A stretch of 64,000 bases of DNA from Bacteroidetes bacterium SW_9_63_38 (GCA_003022435.1 PXUA01000005.1:1-64000), one strand, 5' to 3'. Counted from the stretch's first letter, positions 44,111-52,968 are shown. The notes: a model not told the origin generated them from the sequence alone. Made by a program: numbers and translations.

Positions 44111-44213
44111 TAGTGCAGCTTCAACGGGTCCGTTGTGCAATCGAGATACCTCAAGCTGGAGCTTGGAGCAATAGCAAACTGCTCTCCCCAAAAGATCGTT
44201 TGAAGCTGCACTA
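44111..44213. mobile_element. Type-A mini-element, short copy 2
   Basis: TAGTGCAGCTTCAACGGGTC at the left and TTTGAAGCTGCACTA at the right, TA at both edges. It is 103 bp, missing the GGACGGAC hairpin seen in the other three copies. It lies about 80 bases upstream of the fadI start. Confidence 0.9.
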
Positions 44214-44295
44214 GTTTCTGTGAGCGCTACCCTGCACCGTGAATCGGGCATTCCCCTTCCCCGTTTTTGTCTCATCCCCGAGTTGTTTTCGCGCA

Positions 44296-45594
44296 ATGAG
44301 CGACACGCCGCACGACCACACGGCGGTCCTCGTAGACGGCTGCCGCCTTCCGTTTCAGAGATCCGGCACCGGCTACGCCGACCTGATGGCCTACGACATG
44401 GGCCGCATGGTCCTGCGGGGCCTGCTTACCCGAACCGGCCTCTCGCCCGAGACGCTCGACCGCGTGGTGATGGGCACCGTCATCCAGGATGTCCAGACGA
44501 GCAACGTGGCCCGCGAGGCCGCCCTGGCCGCGGGCATTCCCAACGACGTGCCCGCCTTTACGGTGACGATGGCCTGCATTTCCAGCAATCAGGCCCTCAC
44601 CAGCGGCGTGGACCTGATCCGAGTCGGCATCGCCGACCGCATCGTCGCCGGCGGCACCGAAACGCTCAGCGATCCGCCCGTGCGGGTCCCTCGCCCCGTG
44701 CGCAAGCGACTCTTTGAGGCCCGGAAGGCTCAGAATGCGATCGACTATCTGCAACTGTTCGACGGGCTTGATCCGAGCGATCTCATTCCCGAAGCGCCGT
44801 CCATCGAAGAGTTTTCGACGGGCGAGGTGATGGGCGAAAGCGCCGACCGGCTCGCCGCCGCGTTCGGCGTCTCTCGGCGGGAGCAAGACGAATACGCCCT
44901 GCGCTCGCACCGCAAGGCGGCAGCCGCCCGAGAGGCCGGACACCTGGACGCCGACCTGTACCGCACGGCGGTGTCCCCGGACTTCGATCCCATCACGACC
45001 GACAACGTCATTCGAGACGACACCTCCCTTGACAAGCTGCGGTCCCTCCCGCCGGCGTTTATCAACCCCTTCGGCACTGTCACCGCCGGCAACTCGTCGG
45101 CCCTGACCGACGGGGCCTCCGCGACGCTCGTCATGTCGAAAGAGGTGGCCGAGGGAGACGGATACACGCCCGAGGCGGCACTTCGCAGTTACACCTACGT
45201 GGCCCAGGACCCGGGCACCGAACTCCTTCTCGGCCCTGCCTACGCCATCCCACAGGTGCTGGACGACGCCGGCCTGACACTCGACGACATCGGCGTAATT
45301 GAGCTGCACGAGGCCTTTGCCGGGCAGGTCCTCGCCGTGCTCGAAGCCCTGCAGTCCGATACGTTCGCCGAAGAACAGCTGGGGCGGAATTCGGCCGTCG
45401 GTACCGTCGACCTCGACACCGTGAATGCCTGGGGCGGGTCGCTCTCGCTGGGCCACCCGTTCGGGGCCACCGGCACGCGCCTCGTGACGACGGCGGCCCA
45501 TCGCCTGGGGGTCGAGGACGGCCGCTGGGGCCTGGTGGCCGCCTGTGCCGCAGGCGGGCAGGGCCACGCCATGCTCATCGAGCGCCTTCCGTAG
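44296..45594 (+). CDS. fadI: Acetyl-CoA acyltransferase (thiolase), FadI type
   Basis: Thiolase releases acetyl-CoA in the last step of beta-oxidation. The first active-site cysteine is in TVTMACISSNQALTSGVDL, the late His in NAWGGSLSLGHPFGATGTR, and the second Cys in LVAACAAGGQGHAMLIERL. HEAFAGQVLAVLEAL and the length of 432 aa point to the trifunctional-type FadI. ATG 44296 (MSDTPHDHTAVLVDG) is preferred to one 57 bases upstream. It is followed by fadJ after 57 bases; the two products form the beta-oxidation complex. Confidence 0.94.
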   Translation: MSDTPHDHTAVLVDGCRLPFQRSGTGYADLMAYDMGRMVLRGLLTRTGLSPETLDRVVMGTVIQDVQTSNVAREAALAAGIPNDVPAFTVTMACISSNQALTSGVDLIRVGIADRIVAGGTETLSDPPVRVPRPVRKRLFEARKAQNAIDYLQLFDGLDPSDLIPEAPSIEEFSTGEVMGESADRLAAAFGVSRREQDEYALRSHRKAAAAREAGHLDADLYRTAVSPDFDPITTDNVIRDDTSLDKLRSLPPAFINPFGTVTAGNSSALTDGASATLVMSKEVAEGDGYTPEAALRSYTYVAQDPGTELLLGPAYAIPQVLDDAGLTLDDIGVIELHEAFAGQVLAVLEALQSDTFAEEQLGRNSAVGTVDLDTVNAWGGSLSLGHPFGATGTRLVTTAAHRLGVEDGRWGLVAACAAGGQGHAMLIERLP

Positions 45595-45651
45595 GTCCCG
45601 TCGCCTCTCCCCCCGGCGCCTCGGCTTTTTGCCCCTGATCTCTCTGACGCC

Positions 45652-47829
45652 ATGCCGCACACGGTTTCCCTGACCACGAATGAGTTCCGCCTCCAGCTGG
45701 ACGACAGCGGCGTGGCCACCGTGTGGATCGATGCGCCGGACGCCTCGGTCAACAAAATCTCTCGAGACACGCTCGACGGCTTTTCGGAGGTGCTCGGACA
45801 CCTCGAACAGATGAACGACCTGACGGGCGTGCTCTTCATCAGCGGGAAAGACGCCTCGTTCGTCGTGGGCGCGGACCTGAACATGCTCGCCCAGGCCGCG
45901 TCCCCTACGGACGTCCGTTCCATCAGCCGCCGGGCCCACCGCTTGCTCTGGCGCATCGATACGCTGGGGGTGCCGACGGTCGCCGCCATCGAAGGCCCCT
46001 GCATGGGCGGCGGCCTGGAGCTGACGCTCGGGTGCACCTACCGCCTCGCGTCCACCCACGACGCCACTAAGCTCGCGCTGCCCGAGGTGAAGCTGGGCCT
46101 GCTGCCCGGCGGCGGGGGCACGCAGTACCTGCCCCGCCGCATCGGCGTGCGGGTGGCCCTCACCATGATTATGACCGGCAAGAACATCTACCCCCGCAAG
46201 GCCCGCGACCTCGGCCTCGTGGACGCCCTCATCCATCCCCCCGGCCTGTACGGCGCCGGGAAACGGGCCGTGCGGCAACTCGCCAACGGAACCCTGAGTG
46301 CGCCCTCGAAGACCTCCTCCCTCACCAATCGTCTCCTGGAAGACAATCCCCTGAGCCGCCGCATCATCTACCGACAGGCGCGCCGTCGTGCGGAGGACCG
46401 CACCCACAGGCACTACCCGGCCCCGCCCCGCATCATCGACGCCGTGCGCACGGGCCTGGAGCGCGACCTCGACGCCGGTCTGGACGCAGAGATGCAGCAC
46501 TTCGGCGAACTCGCATTTACGCCCGAGTCGCAGGCCCTCGTAGAGATCTTTTTCAGCAAGCGCGTCCGCGAGACACATGCCCACGCCGAGGACGCCCAGC
46601 CCGTGTCGACGGTCGGCATCCTCGGGGCCGGGAACATGGGCGGCGGGATTGCGCAGGTGACGGCAGCTCAGGATCTGGACGTGGTGCTAAAGGATCAGTC
46701 GTTCCGGCAGGCCGCCCAGGGCAAAAAGCAGGTCTGGAGCGCGTTCAACCGGGATCTGGAAAAGGGCATTTTGAACCGTTTTGAGCGCGACCGGGCCACC
46801 GAGCGCGTGGCGCCCACCGACACGTACGCGCAGATGGACCACTGCGACCTAATCATCGAGGCGGTTCCGGAGGACCTGTCTCTGAAACGAACGGTCCTCT
46901 CCGACATCGCGGACGTAGTCGCGGACGACGCCATTTTGGCCTCCAACACGTCGTCGATTCCGATTGCGCAGATTGCCGAGGCGGTGCCCCACCCCGAGCG
47001 AGTGCTCGGCATGCATTACTTTTCCCCGGTGGCCGACGTCCCCCTCGTCGAAATCATCGTCACCGACCAGACCTCCGAGGCCGCCCTCGCTACGGCGCTC
47101 GACCTGGTCGAGACGCAGAACAAAACCGCTATTGTCGTCGAGGACGGCCCGGGCTTCTACACCACCCGGATCTTGTCGATCTACCTGAACGAGGCGCTGC
47201 TCCTGCTCGAAGAAGGGGCCGACGTGCCGACGGTCGATCAGATCATGTCCGACTACGGCTTTCCGATGGGTCCGTTCGAGCTGCTGGACTTTGTGGGAAT
47301 TGACGTGGCGAGTAAAATTACGGACGTGATGAGCGACCACTTTCCGCTCGCCCCGGAGGACATAAGCGATTCTGCCGCCCGCCTCGCCGACGCCGGGCTG
47401 CTGGGGCAAAAAACCAACATCGGCTTCTACCACTACGGGCCGTCCGACAATGGCTCCGGCAAGGACCGCAAGGACCTCAACCAGAACATTTACCGCAACC
47501 TCGGCCAGACGCGCCGGGCAACGCCCAGCCCCGCCATCGTCCAGGAGCGCCTCACCCTCATGATGGTGAACGAAGCCGTGCGGTGCCTGGACGACGGCGT
47601 CCTTCGAGGGCCGCGGGACGGGGACGTGGGCGCGGTCTTTGGGCTCGGCTTTCCTGCCTACCTGGGCGGCCCCTTCCGCTTCATCGACCAGAAAGGCCCG
47701 TCCGAAGTCACGAAACGCATGCGCGACCTCGCCTATCAGTTCGGCGATCGGTTTTCGCCCACGAAATTGCTCATTGAACACGATCATAGGAAAACCGCCT
47801 TCCACGACTACTGGTCCGTGCACGGGTAG
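45652..47829 (+). CDS. fadJ: Multifunctional enoyl-CoA hydratase / 3-hydroxyacyl-CoA dehydrogenase
   Basis: A 725-aa alpha subunit of the fatty-acid oxidation complex. Residues 1-190 are enoyl-CoA hydratase (FVVGADLNMLAQA, EGPCMGGGLELTLGCTYRLA, LLPGGGGTQYLPRRIG). From about 320 comes the NAD-binding dehydrogenase (VGILGAGNMGGGIAQVTAAQ, ASNTSSIPIAQIA, HYFSPVADVPLVEII) and then its helical C-terminal repeats. The last six residues, YWSVHG, and the TAG stop are not native: they are encoded by the end of a type-B element inserted in the original TAA stop after KTAFHD. The enzyme should still work. Confidence 0.95.
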   Translation: MPHTVSLTTNEFRLQLDDSGVATVWIDAPDASVNKISRDTLDGFSEVLGHLEQMNDLTGVLFISGKDASFVVGADLNMLAQAASPTDVRSISRRAHRLLWRIDTLGVPTVAAIEGPCMGGGLELTLGCTYRLASTHDATKLALPEVKLGLLPGGGGTQYLPRRIGVRVALTMIMTGKNIYPRKARDLGLVDALIHPPGLYGAGKRAVRQLANGTLSAPSKTSSLTNRLLEDNPLSRRIIYRQARRRAEDRTHRHYPAPPRIIDAVRTGLERDLDAGLDAEMQHFGELAFTPESQALVEIFFSKRVRETHAHAEDAQPVSTVGILGAGNMGGGIAQVTAAQDLDVVLKDQSFRQAAQGKKQVWSAFNRDLEKGILNRFERDRATERVAPTDTYAQMDHCDLIIEAVPEDLSLKRTVLSDIADVVADDAILASNTSSIPIAQIAEAVPHPERVLGMHYFSPVADVPLVEIIVTDQTSEAALATALDLVETQNKTAIVVEDGPGFYTTRILSIYLNEALLLLEEGADVPTVDQIMSDYGFPMGPFELLDFVGIDVASKITDVMSDHFPLAPEDISDSAARLADAGLLGQKTNIGFYHYGPSDNGSGKDRKDLNQNIYRNLGQTRRATPSPAIVQERLTLMMVNEAVRCLDDGVLRGPRDGDVGAVFGLGFPAYLGGPFRFIDQKGPSEVTKRMRDLAYQFGDRFSPTKLLIEHDHRKTAFHDYWSVHG

Positions 47830-48068
47830 GTAAACAATATTCTCCGTGTGGGGAAGGAGATCGGCCGGACTCGTCCGGCAAGATCTTCGGAATCTGAGAT
47901 CCCCTGAATCCTAGATTCCCTAGTGCAGCTTCAACTGGTCCGTTGTGCAATCGAGCTTTGGACGGACCTCGTCCGTCCATCCCTCAAGCCGGAGCTTGGA
48001 GCAATAGCAAACTGCTTTCCCCAAAAGATCGTTTGAAGCTGCATTAAGAACCCATTCACGTATCAGTA
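47809..48068. mobile_element. Type-B mini-element in the fadJ stop codon, with a nested A element
   Basis: The left end is TACTGGTCCGTGCACGGGTA; the right end, read inwards, is TACTGATACGTGAATGGGTT. TA lies at 47809-47810 and 48067-48068. Joining the flanks restores GAC-TA-A-TACCG, that is, Asp then a TAA stop. An A element occupies 47921-48046. Without it the B element is about 134 bp. Confidence 0.92.
47921..48046. mobile_element. Type-A mini-element, copy 3, nested in B
   Basis: TAGTGCAGCTTCAACTGGTC at the left, GTTTGAAGCTGCATTA at the right, TA at both edges, 126 bp, with the GGACGGAC/GTCCGTCC hairpin. It is inserted close to the GTGAATGGG end of the surrounding B element. Confidence 0.92.
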
Positions 48069-48091
48069 ATACCGAATACTTCTGCAAAGTT

Positions 48092-48178
48092 CGGGGCTTT
48101 GAGCACACACGTACACGTTCGAGTCCAAGCACGTGTGTACCACGCACATCCTCCCACACTCCCGTACCTACATACGCC
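48092..48178. repeat. Phrase repeat (CACACGTACACG words) upstream of the kinase fusion
   Basis: GAGCACACACGTACACGTTC, AAGCACGTGTGTACCACGCAC and CACACTCCCGTACCTACATAC vary a word built on 'cacacgtac'. It ends five bases before the next start codon. Confidence 0.55.
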
Positions 48179-48182
48179 CCAC

Positions 48183-49775
48183 ATGCCTCCCTCCTCCATC
48201 GCCACGCTGCGGGACGCCCTGTCTTCGCCGTCGGCCTATCCGCACTGCCACGACGCGGTGACGCTCCAGCAGACCCACATCTCCATCGTGGCCCTGGTCC
48301 CCCCCTGGGTCTACAAGGTCAAGAAACCGGTCGAGCTCGACTTCCTGGACTTCTCGACCCTGGAAAAACGACACGCGTACTGCAAGCAGGAGGTCGCCCT
48401 GAACACGCGCCTCTGCGGCGACACCTACGAGGGCGTGGTGCCCGTTGTGCAAACCGACGACGGAATTCGGGTGGATCCGAACGAGGACGAGGGGGACATT
48501 GTGGACTACGCCGTGAAGATGCACTACCTGCCGCCCGAGCACTTCCTGGACGCACAGCTGGATCGGGGCGACGCGGGGGCGGATGCCATCGACCGCGTGG
48601 CGCAGACGCTGTGTCGGTTCTACAAGGCCCAGTCCACCTCGGCCGAGATTGCGGAATCGGGGTGGGTCGATCGGTTGCGCGACGGGATGATGAGCAACTT
48701 TGAGCAGACCACCGATCACGTCGGGACGTTTCTCTCCCGCCCCGCCTGCGAGGCCCTGCGGTACTACACGGATCGGTTCTTCGACCAGAACGCCGCCCTC
48801 CTCCACCGGCGCCGGGCGGGCGGACTCATCGTGGACGGCCACGGCGACCTCCGGCTCGAACACGTGCACCTCACCGACGACCACGTCTGCATCTACGACT
48901 GCATCGAGTTCAACGACGAGCTCCGCCACCTGGACATCGCCAACGACATCGCCTTCCTGGCGATGGACCTGGACCTGCACGGGCGGCCTGCCCTGGGACG
49001 GCGCCTCGTGTCGCAGGTGGCCGAGACGATGGGCGATCCGGAAATCGACCGGCTGATCGACTTCTACAAGTGCTCCCGGACCCATGTGCGGGGCAAGGTT
49101 GAGGGCATCCGGGCGCGGGCCGAGGAGGTGCCGCCGCAGGAGCGCCTGGAGAGCCGCATGCGGGCGCAGCGGCACTACCAGTGGGGCCTCCGCTACGCCG
49201 TCGCCGGCACCGGCCCGTTCGTCATTGTTATGTTCGGGCGATCCGGGACCGGCAAGAGTACGCAGGCCTCCGCCCTGGCCGAGGCGCTCGGCTGGGCGCA
49301 CCTCGCCTCCGACCGGATCCGCAAAACCCTCGCGGGCGTGCCTCTCCACCAGCGCACCGACGCCGCCGAGCGCACCGACCTCTACAGCGACCGGATGAGC
49401 GACCGCACCTACCGGACCTTACAGCGTCGCGCCGTGGAGCGCGGACGGAACCTCCAGGGCACCGTCCTGGACGCCACCTACAGCGACCCCGACCGGCGCG
49501 ACACGCTGCGCACCGCCCTGCGTTCCGCCGACATCCCGTACGCGTTCGTTGAACTCACCGCCCCCGACGACGTGCTCCGCGAGCGCCTCGCCACGCGCGA
49601 CGCCGCGTCGGCCACCGCCTCCGACGCCCGGGCCGACGACTTCGAGATGCTAAACGACCGCTACCAGGTCCCCACGGCCCTCGAAGATCCATTCCACGTC
49701 CGCGTCAGCGCGGCCGACGCCCCGGCGGACACCACACTGAACATCCTGAAGGCCCTGATCCGCCTGAACGGCTGA
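48183..49775 (+). CDS. APH-like kinase fused to a P-loop (AAA_33) kinase
   Basis: A 530-aa fusion. The N-terminal ~330 residues are aminoglycoside-phosphotransferase-like: VYKVKKPVELDFLDFSTLEK (nucleotide-binding Lys), GGLIVDGHGDLRLEHVHLTD (catalytic HGD-L) and YDCIEFNDELRHLDIANDIA (metal site). The C-terminal ~190 residues are a small P-loop kinase: VIVMFGRSGTGKSTQASALA (Walker A), LASDRIRKTLAGV and VLDATYSDPDRRDTLRTAL. Such two-part proteins are widespread and called bifunctional APH/ATP-binding, with no known substrate; a resistance role is not implied. I chose ATG 48183 (MPPSSIATLRDA); the frame upstream is made of the phrase repeat. Confidence 0.87.
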   Translation: MPPSSIATLRDALSSPSAYPHCHDAVTLQQTHISIVALVPPWVYKVKKPVELDFLDFSTLEKRHAYCKQEVALNTRLCGDTYEGVVPVVQTDDGIRVDPNEDEGDIVDYAVKMHYLPPEHFLDAQLDRGDAGADAIDRVAQTLCRFYKAQSTSAEIAESGWVDRLRDGMMSNFEQTTDHVGTFLSRPACEALRYYTDRFFDQNAALLHRRRAGGLIVDGHGDLRLEHVHLTDDHVCIYDCIEFNDELRHLDIANDIAFLAMDLDLHGRPALGRRLVSQVAETMGDPEIDRLIDFYKCSRTHVRGKVEGIRARAEEVPPQERLESRMRAQRHYQWGLRYAVAGTGPFVIVMFGRSGTGKSTQASALAEALGWAHLASDRIRKTLAGVPLHQRTDAAERTDLYSDRMSDRTYRTLQRRAVERGRNLQGTVLDATYSDPDRRDTLRTALRSADIPYAFVELTAPDDVLRERLATRDAASATASDARADDFEMLNDRYQVPTALEDPFHVRVSAADAPADTTLNILKALIRLNG

Positions 49776-50096
49776 GCCGTGCTCTCGCCGAACCGACAAC
49801 GGGGCGACCGCCTCTGGGGCCTCCGGCTGACATCGGGAGAGGAGTAGCGGCTTCGAAACGCTCTGATACGTGTAGAGGTATCGAAAGCAAAACTTCTGAT
49901 ATGCGAAAGGGAGCGGTATAAGATGCTTCGTATATTGTCCTATGCGGGCTCCCCCGTATGTCATTCTCCGACCTCGGAATCCCATCGGAGCAAACCAGTT
50001 GGAGGAACGTCCGTCTTATCCTATACGGTTGCCGTCGTGTAATTACAGGTTATGCTGCGCGGCAACATCTGCGATTAGCGACAGTTCAGAGACGTT
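49776..50096. other. AT-richer gap before the toxin-antitoxin cluster
   Basis: About 320 bases. From 49850 on it is clearly AT-richer than the surrounding DNA (CTCTGATACGTGTAGAGGTA, CGTATATTGTCCTATGCGGG), which suggests that the following accessory genes arrived by transfer. No gene or RNA is evident. Confidence 0.45.
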
Positions 50097-50411
50097 ATGC
50101 CAATTGCGAAAACCAAACAAGATGTTTTGGGGTGTTTCCGACGCCACCGAGACGATCTACGTCGGTTCGGGGTGGAGCGGATTGGTCTGTTCGGATCGTT
50201 TCAGCGAGACGAGTCCGATGCCGAGAGTGACGTGGATCTTCTGATCGAATTTGCTTCGGGAGAAAAGTCGTTCGACAACTTTATGGCGCTTTCCTTTCTT
50301 TTGGAAGATAAGCTGGAGCGCTCCGTCGAATTAGTAACGCGGGAGGCGCTTAGCCCTCATATCGGTCCCCACATTCTGCAAACCGTCGAGTATGTCGAGA
50401 TCGGAGACTGA
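50097..50411 (+). CDS. MNT-type nucleotidyltransferase (antitoxin of a HEPN-MNT pair)
   Basis: A 104-aa minimal nucleotidyltransferase. The signature is VERIGLFGSFQRDESDAESD followed by VDLLIEF: GS-F, then the Asp pair DVDLL for metal binding. In HEPN-MNT systems this protein neutralises the HEPN toxin, in studied cases by adding AMP to it. The next gene, a HEPN protein, overlaps by 20 bases in another frame, so the two are translated together. The start follows a stretch of AT-richer DNA. Confidence 0.88.
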   Translation: MPIAKTKQDVLGCFRRHRDDLRRFGVERIGLFGSFQRDESDAESDVDLLIEFASGEKSFDNFMALSFLLEDKLERSVELVTREALSPHIGPHILQTVEYVEIGD

Positions 50412-50739
50412 ATATCTTCGGCACATCCGAGATGAAGCCCGCTATCTGGTGGAGGCCGGCCGCGAGCACAGCTGGGAAGACTTCTCCGACGACGAGACGC
50501 TGAAGCGGGCATTTGTGCGTAGCATTGAGGTGATCGGGGAGGCTACAAAGAATCTATTAACCGAATTTCGAGAGCGGCATCCGGACATCCAGTGGCGAGC
50601 GATGGCGGGGATGCGTGACCAACTCATCCACGGGTATTTCGGGGTGGATTACGAGATCGTGTGGGAGGTGGCAACCGAGAAGGCTCCGAAATTGAGAGAG
50701 GCAGTCAACAGAATTCTTGAAGAACAGGATGCAGCATAA
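50392..50739 (+). CDS. HEPN-domain (DUF86) toxin ribonuclease
   Basis: A 115-aa all-helical HEPN protein. The catalytic R-x4-H motif is in MAGMRDQLIHGYFGVDYEIV (Arg-Asp-x3-His-x-Tyr), typical of RNA-cleaving HEPN toxins. Upstream SIEVIGEATKNLLTEFRERH is the conserved second helix. The extra Tyr after the His (HGY) is the residue that receives AMP groups from the partner nucleotidyltransferase in characterised pairs. It overlaps the MNT gene and looks intact. Confidence 0.9.
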   Translation: MSRSETEYLRHIRDEARYLVEAGREHSWEDFSDDETLKRAFVRSIEVIGEATKNLLTEFRERHPDIQWRAMAGMRDQLIHGYFGVDYEIVWEVATEKAPKLREAVNRILEEQDAA

Positions 50740-50993
50740 CCCTGCGCTAGAGCTGACGGAGGGCTGATGCCGTCAGCGATCGAAGTATGCTGGGCGAGTT
50801 CGACGTTGCTGAACGAGAGTGACGATCCCGGAGCATCGAAACTCTGGCTGGTGTTTTCATTTCCGTCAGGCTGAGTCCTATTCGGCGTTTTCCCGCCCTT
50901 CGCACCTCAGCTTTCACGTCACGAAGCTCCAGGAGCATTTTTGCCACTGGCCTGTTATAATTGCTCCTGTATAGGCACCGACGTCTCCAAGAT

Positions 50994-51215
50994 ATGGACT
51001 GGAATAAGCGAATCACGATCAATCCCAATCAGTGTGGCGGGCGTCCCTGTATCCGTGGAATGCGAATTCGTGTCGTTGATGTACTGGATCTGCTCGCAGC
51101 TGGACGTTCTCACGAGGAGATCTCAGAAGAACTGCCGGACTTGGAAGAGAAAGACATCGAGGCATGCCTCCGCTACGCCAGTCGGCGGATTGATCATCCC
51201 GTTCTAACGGCGTGA
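50994..51215 (+). CDS. DUF433 antitoxin-like protein
   Basis: A 73-aa DUF433 protein: ITINPNQCGGRPCIRGMRIR, VVDVLDLLAAGRSHEEISEE and LPDLEEKDIEACLRYASRRI. The fold is a winged or homeodomain-like helix-turn-helix (VapB45 group) that binds DNA and the partner toxin. ATG 50994 (MDWNKRITINPNQ) is the sensible start. The stop overlaps the GTG start of the next gene (GTGA), so they are coupled. The 250-base gap before it holds a GCTGACGG/CCGTCAGC hairpin at 50752-50777 and nothing else I can name. Confidence 0.87.
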   Translation: MDWNKRITINPNQCGGRPCIRGMRIRVVDVLDLLAAGRSHEEISEELPDLEEKDIEACLRYASRRIDHPVLTA

Positions 51216-51442
51216 CAGAGATCTGGATTGATGCACAGCTGTCTCCGGCACTGGCGGTTTGGATTAACCGCAACTACGAAGGTATCGAGGCGAAATCCGT
51301 GCGTGCGATTGGGCTTCGGGATGCTGACGACCAGGAGATTTATCAAGCAGCGCGGGAGGCGGAGGTCGTGATGATGAGCAAGGATATTGGTCCCGAAACC
51401 GTAAAGCCGCTCTCACCCCGGCACCAGTCTACCGATACGTGA
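51212..51442 (+). CDS. DUF5615 PIN-like toxin, truncated C-terminus
   Basis: A 76-aa protein opening WIDAQLSPALAVWINRNYEG, then SVRAIGLRDADDQEIYQAAR and EVVMMSKDI: the first two-thirds of a DUF5615 PIN-like toxin, with acidic residues in WIDAQLS and DADDQE and the SKD triad. Family members run to ~110 aa and continue with a D-F block and a strand ending in W-x-T/R-x-G-N. Here the sequence turns atypical after SKDI and ends STDT at a stop inside a type-B element inserted at 51430. It is probably inactive. Confidence 0.78.
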   Translation: MTEIWIDAQLSPALAVWINRNYEGIEAKSVRAIGLRDADDQEIYQAAREAEVVMMSKDIGPETVKPLSPRHQSTDT

Positions 51443-51583
51443 ATAAGTTTCTAAAGACCGTTCTTTGCTTGTAGCTGTACACGGTCCCGGGAATCTAGGA
51501 TTCCCAGGATCTCGAATCTCCAGCAATCTGGGATTCCCGAGCTGAAGCAGAAAACAGTTTACGTACTTTCTCACGGATCGGTA
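51430..51583. mobile_element. Complete type-B mini-element (154 bp)
   Basis: The left end is TACCGATACGTGAATAAGTT; the right end, read inwards, is TACCGATCCGTGAGAAAGTA; TA at both edges. Inside are GGGAATCTAGGATTCCC and AATCTGGGATTCCC palindromes. It ends the truncated DUF5615 frame. It is the only full copy with no nested A element and both ends clear. Confidence 0.92.
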
Positions 51584-51618
51584 ACATCCCCCCTGGTACG
51601 AATATCAGGGGCAGCTCA

Positions 51619-52245
51619 TCATGCCGTCGCCAGATCGAGCGCGGCGTCGCTGGAGACGACCTGCACGCCGGCGTCGTTCATCTCGTCCCACGCCGCGGCC
51701 AGCGACCCGTCCTGGTCGATCCCACGCGTGGCGTCCTCGACGACGTACACGTCGAAGCCCTCCTTGCGCCCGTCCACGGCCGACCACTTCACGCAGAAGT
51801 CGGCAGCGAGGCCGCAAAGGTAGAGCGTGTCGATGTCGCGCTCGCGGAGATAGCCTGCCAGCCCCGTCGGCGTCTCGCCGTCGTTCTCATAGAAGGCCGA
51901 GTACGAGTCAATCTCGGGCCGAAAGCCCTTGCGGATGATGAGTTCGGCCTGCGTGGTGTCGAGGTCCGGGTGGAGCTCCGCCCCCTCCGTCCCCTGCACG
52001 CAGTGATCCGGCCACAGCACCTGCTCGCCGTAGTCCACCTCGATCACGCCGTAGGGATCGTGCGACGGGTGACTCGACGCAAACGACTGATGGCCCTCCG
52101 GATGCCAGTCCTGCGTCTGGAGGACGTGGTCGAACTGCTCGGCGAGGTCATTCACGAGCGGAACGATCGCATCCCCCTCCGGCACTTCGAGGGCCCCGCC
52201 CGGGCAGAAGTCGTTCTGAAGGTCCACAATCAGAAGCACGTCCAT
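51619..52245 (-). CDS. pncA: Nicotinamidase (isochorismatase family)
   Basis: PncA converts nicotinamide to nicotinate for NAD salvage. The catalytic triad is visible: Asp in LLIVDLQNDFCPGGALEVPE, Lys in LIIRKGFRPEIDSYSAF, and Cys in LYLCGLAADFCVKWSAVDG. Metal ligands are in VLQTQDWHPEGHQSFASSHP (D-x-H, H). At 208 aa it has the normal length and lies alone on the minus strand. The 3' end is near the B element at 51430-51583 but not touched by it. Confidence 0.95.
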   Translation of the reverse strand: MDVLLIVDLQNDFCPGGALEVPEGDAIVPLVNDLAEQFDHVLQTQDWHPEGHQSFASSHPSHDPYGVIEVDYGEQVLWPDHCVQGTEGAELHPDLDTTQAELIIRKGFRPEIDSYSAFYENDGETPTGLAGYLRERDIDTLYLCGLAADFCVKWSAVDGRKEGFDVYVVEDATRGIDQDGSLAAAWDEMNDAGVQVVSSDAALDLATA

Positions 52246-52968
52246 GACGACTCGGGAGTGGGTTGGTGAGACGATTCGAGCAGGCAGGTCAACAGTCCTT
52301 TCAGGGGATCAAGTACGCCGGGACGGGAGGGGTTGTTTGGACGAATGCAGAAAGGTAGGCCTGGAAATCTGTGTGCCTTTTCGAGATAAATCGCAGGACC
52401 GGATTTTCTGTACAGTTTGTTTCCGGTTGGCATTGGAGAGACGAGCGTAGCGACTCATGAAATAAATCGGCGTCTCGAAGAGCTGTGAGAGAGGGAATCT
52501 CAGATTCCCAGAAACAGCCGAAATTCGCCTTGTTCGAGCGCTCCGACGAACGGTCGGAGCGGGAGTTTGACGAGTTTCAGGAGCCCGAAGGGTCATCCCA
52601 CGTGGCCGCGATCTTTTTTCGTGCATCCGCGACAGCCGTCGGGATGCACACTCAATCTCGAAAACGGCGAGGCCCCCGAGAGTACCAGTGTACTGCGGTT
52701 AATCTCATAATCCCACGAGGATTCCCAGGATCTTGCCGGACGGGTCCGGCTGATCTCCTTCCCCGAACGGAGAATATTGTTTATCTGCCCGTGCACGGAT
52801 CAGTACATCCCAAATCCGGCAGGTTCATTCCGGCTTGCGAATCGGCCTTGTAGCGCCGTTGGACTCCAACACGTACACTCCCATACGCACATATTGGGCA
52901 CGACCGATAGAAACGGAGCAATGGAGCCCCCTCCTCTGAAAATAGCTGAGCATACAACCCCCCAACAG
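52246..52968. other. 720-base gap upstream of pncA with a B-element fragment
   Basis: No gene I can support. A perfect 8-bp hairpin (GCTCCGAC / GTCGGAGC, loop five) lies at 52540-52560. GAATCTCAGATTCCC at 52496-52511 resembles the inner palindrome of element B, and a clear B end follows at 52712-52805. A phrase-like stretch (CACGTACACTCCCATACGCA) is at 52870-52890. The region looks like a graveyard of repeats. Confidence 0.5.
52712..52805. mobile_element. Type-B element, one end only
   Basis: AGGATTCCCAGGATCTTGCC, the CCGGACGGGTCCGG palindrome, CGGAGAATATTGTTTATCTG and CCCGTGCACGGATCAGTA match the fadJ copy base for base over most of their length. The GTGAATGGG end is not found to the left, so the copy is truncated or its other end has diverged. 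Confidence 0.8.

Noticed and set aside
44272-46584. 770-aa open frame antisense to fadI and fadJ
   Set aside because: It spans two real genes and their gap on the other strand, which no single gene would do; composition is shadow-like.
48110-48130. tRNA T-arm-like GTTCGAGTCC
   Set aside because: No acceptor, D or anticodon arm around it; it is part of a phrase repeat.
50941-50965. TTGCCA ... TATAAT promoter before the DUF433 gene
   Set aside because: Spacing between the two boxes is far too short, and Bacteroidota use a different consensus.
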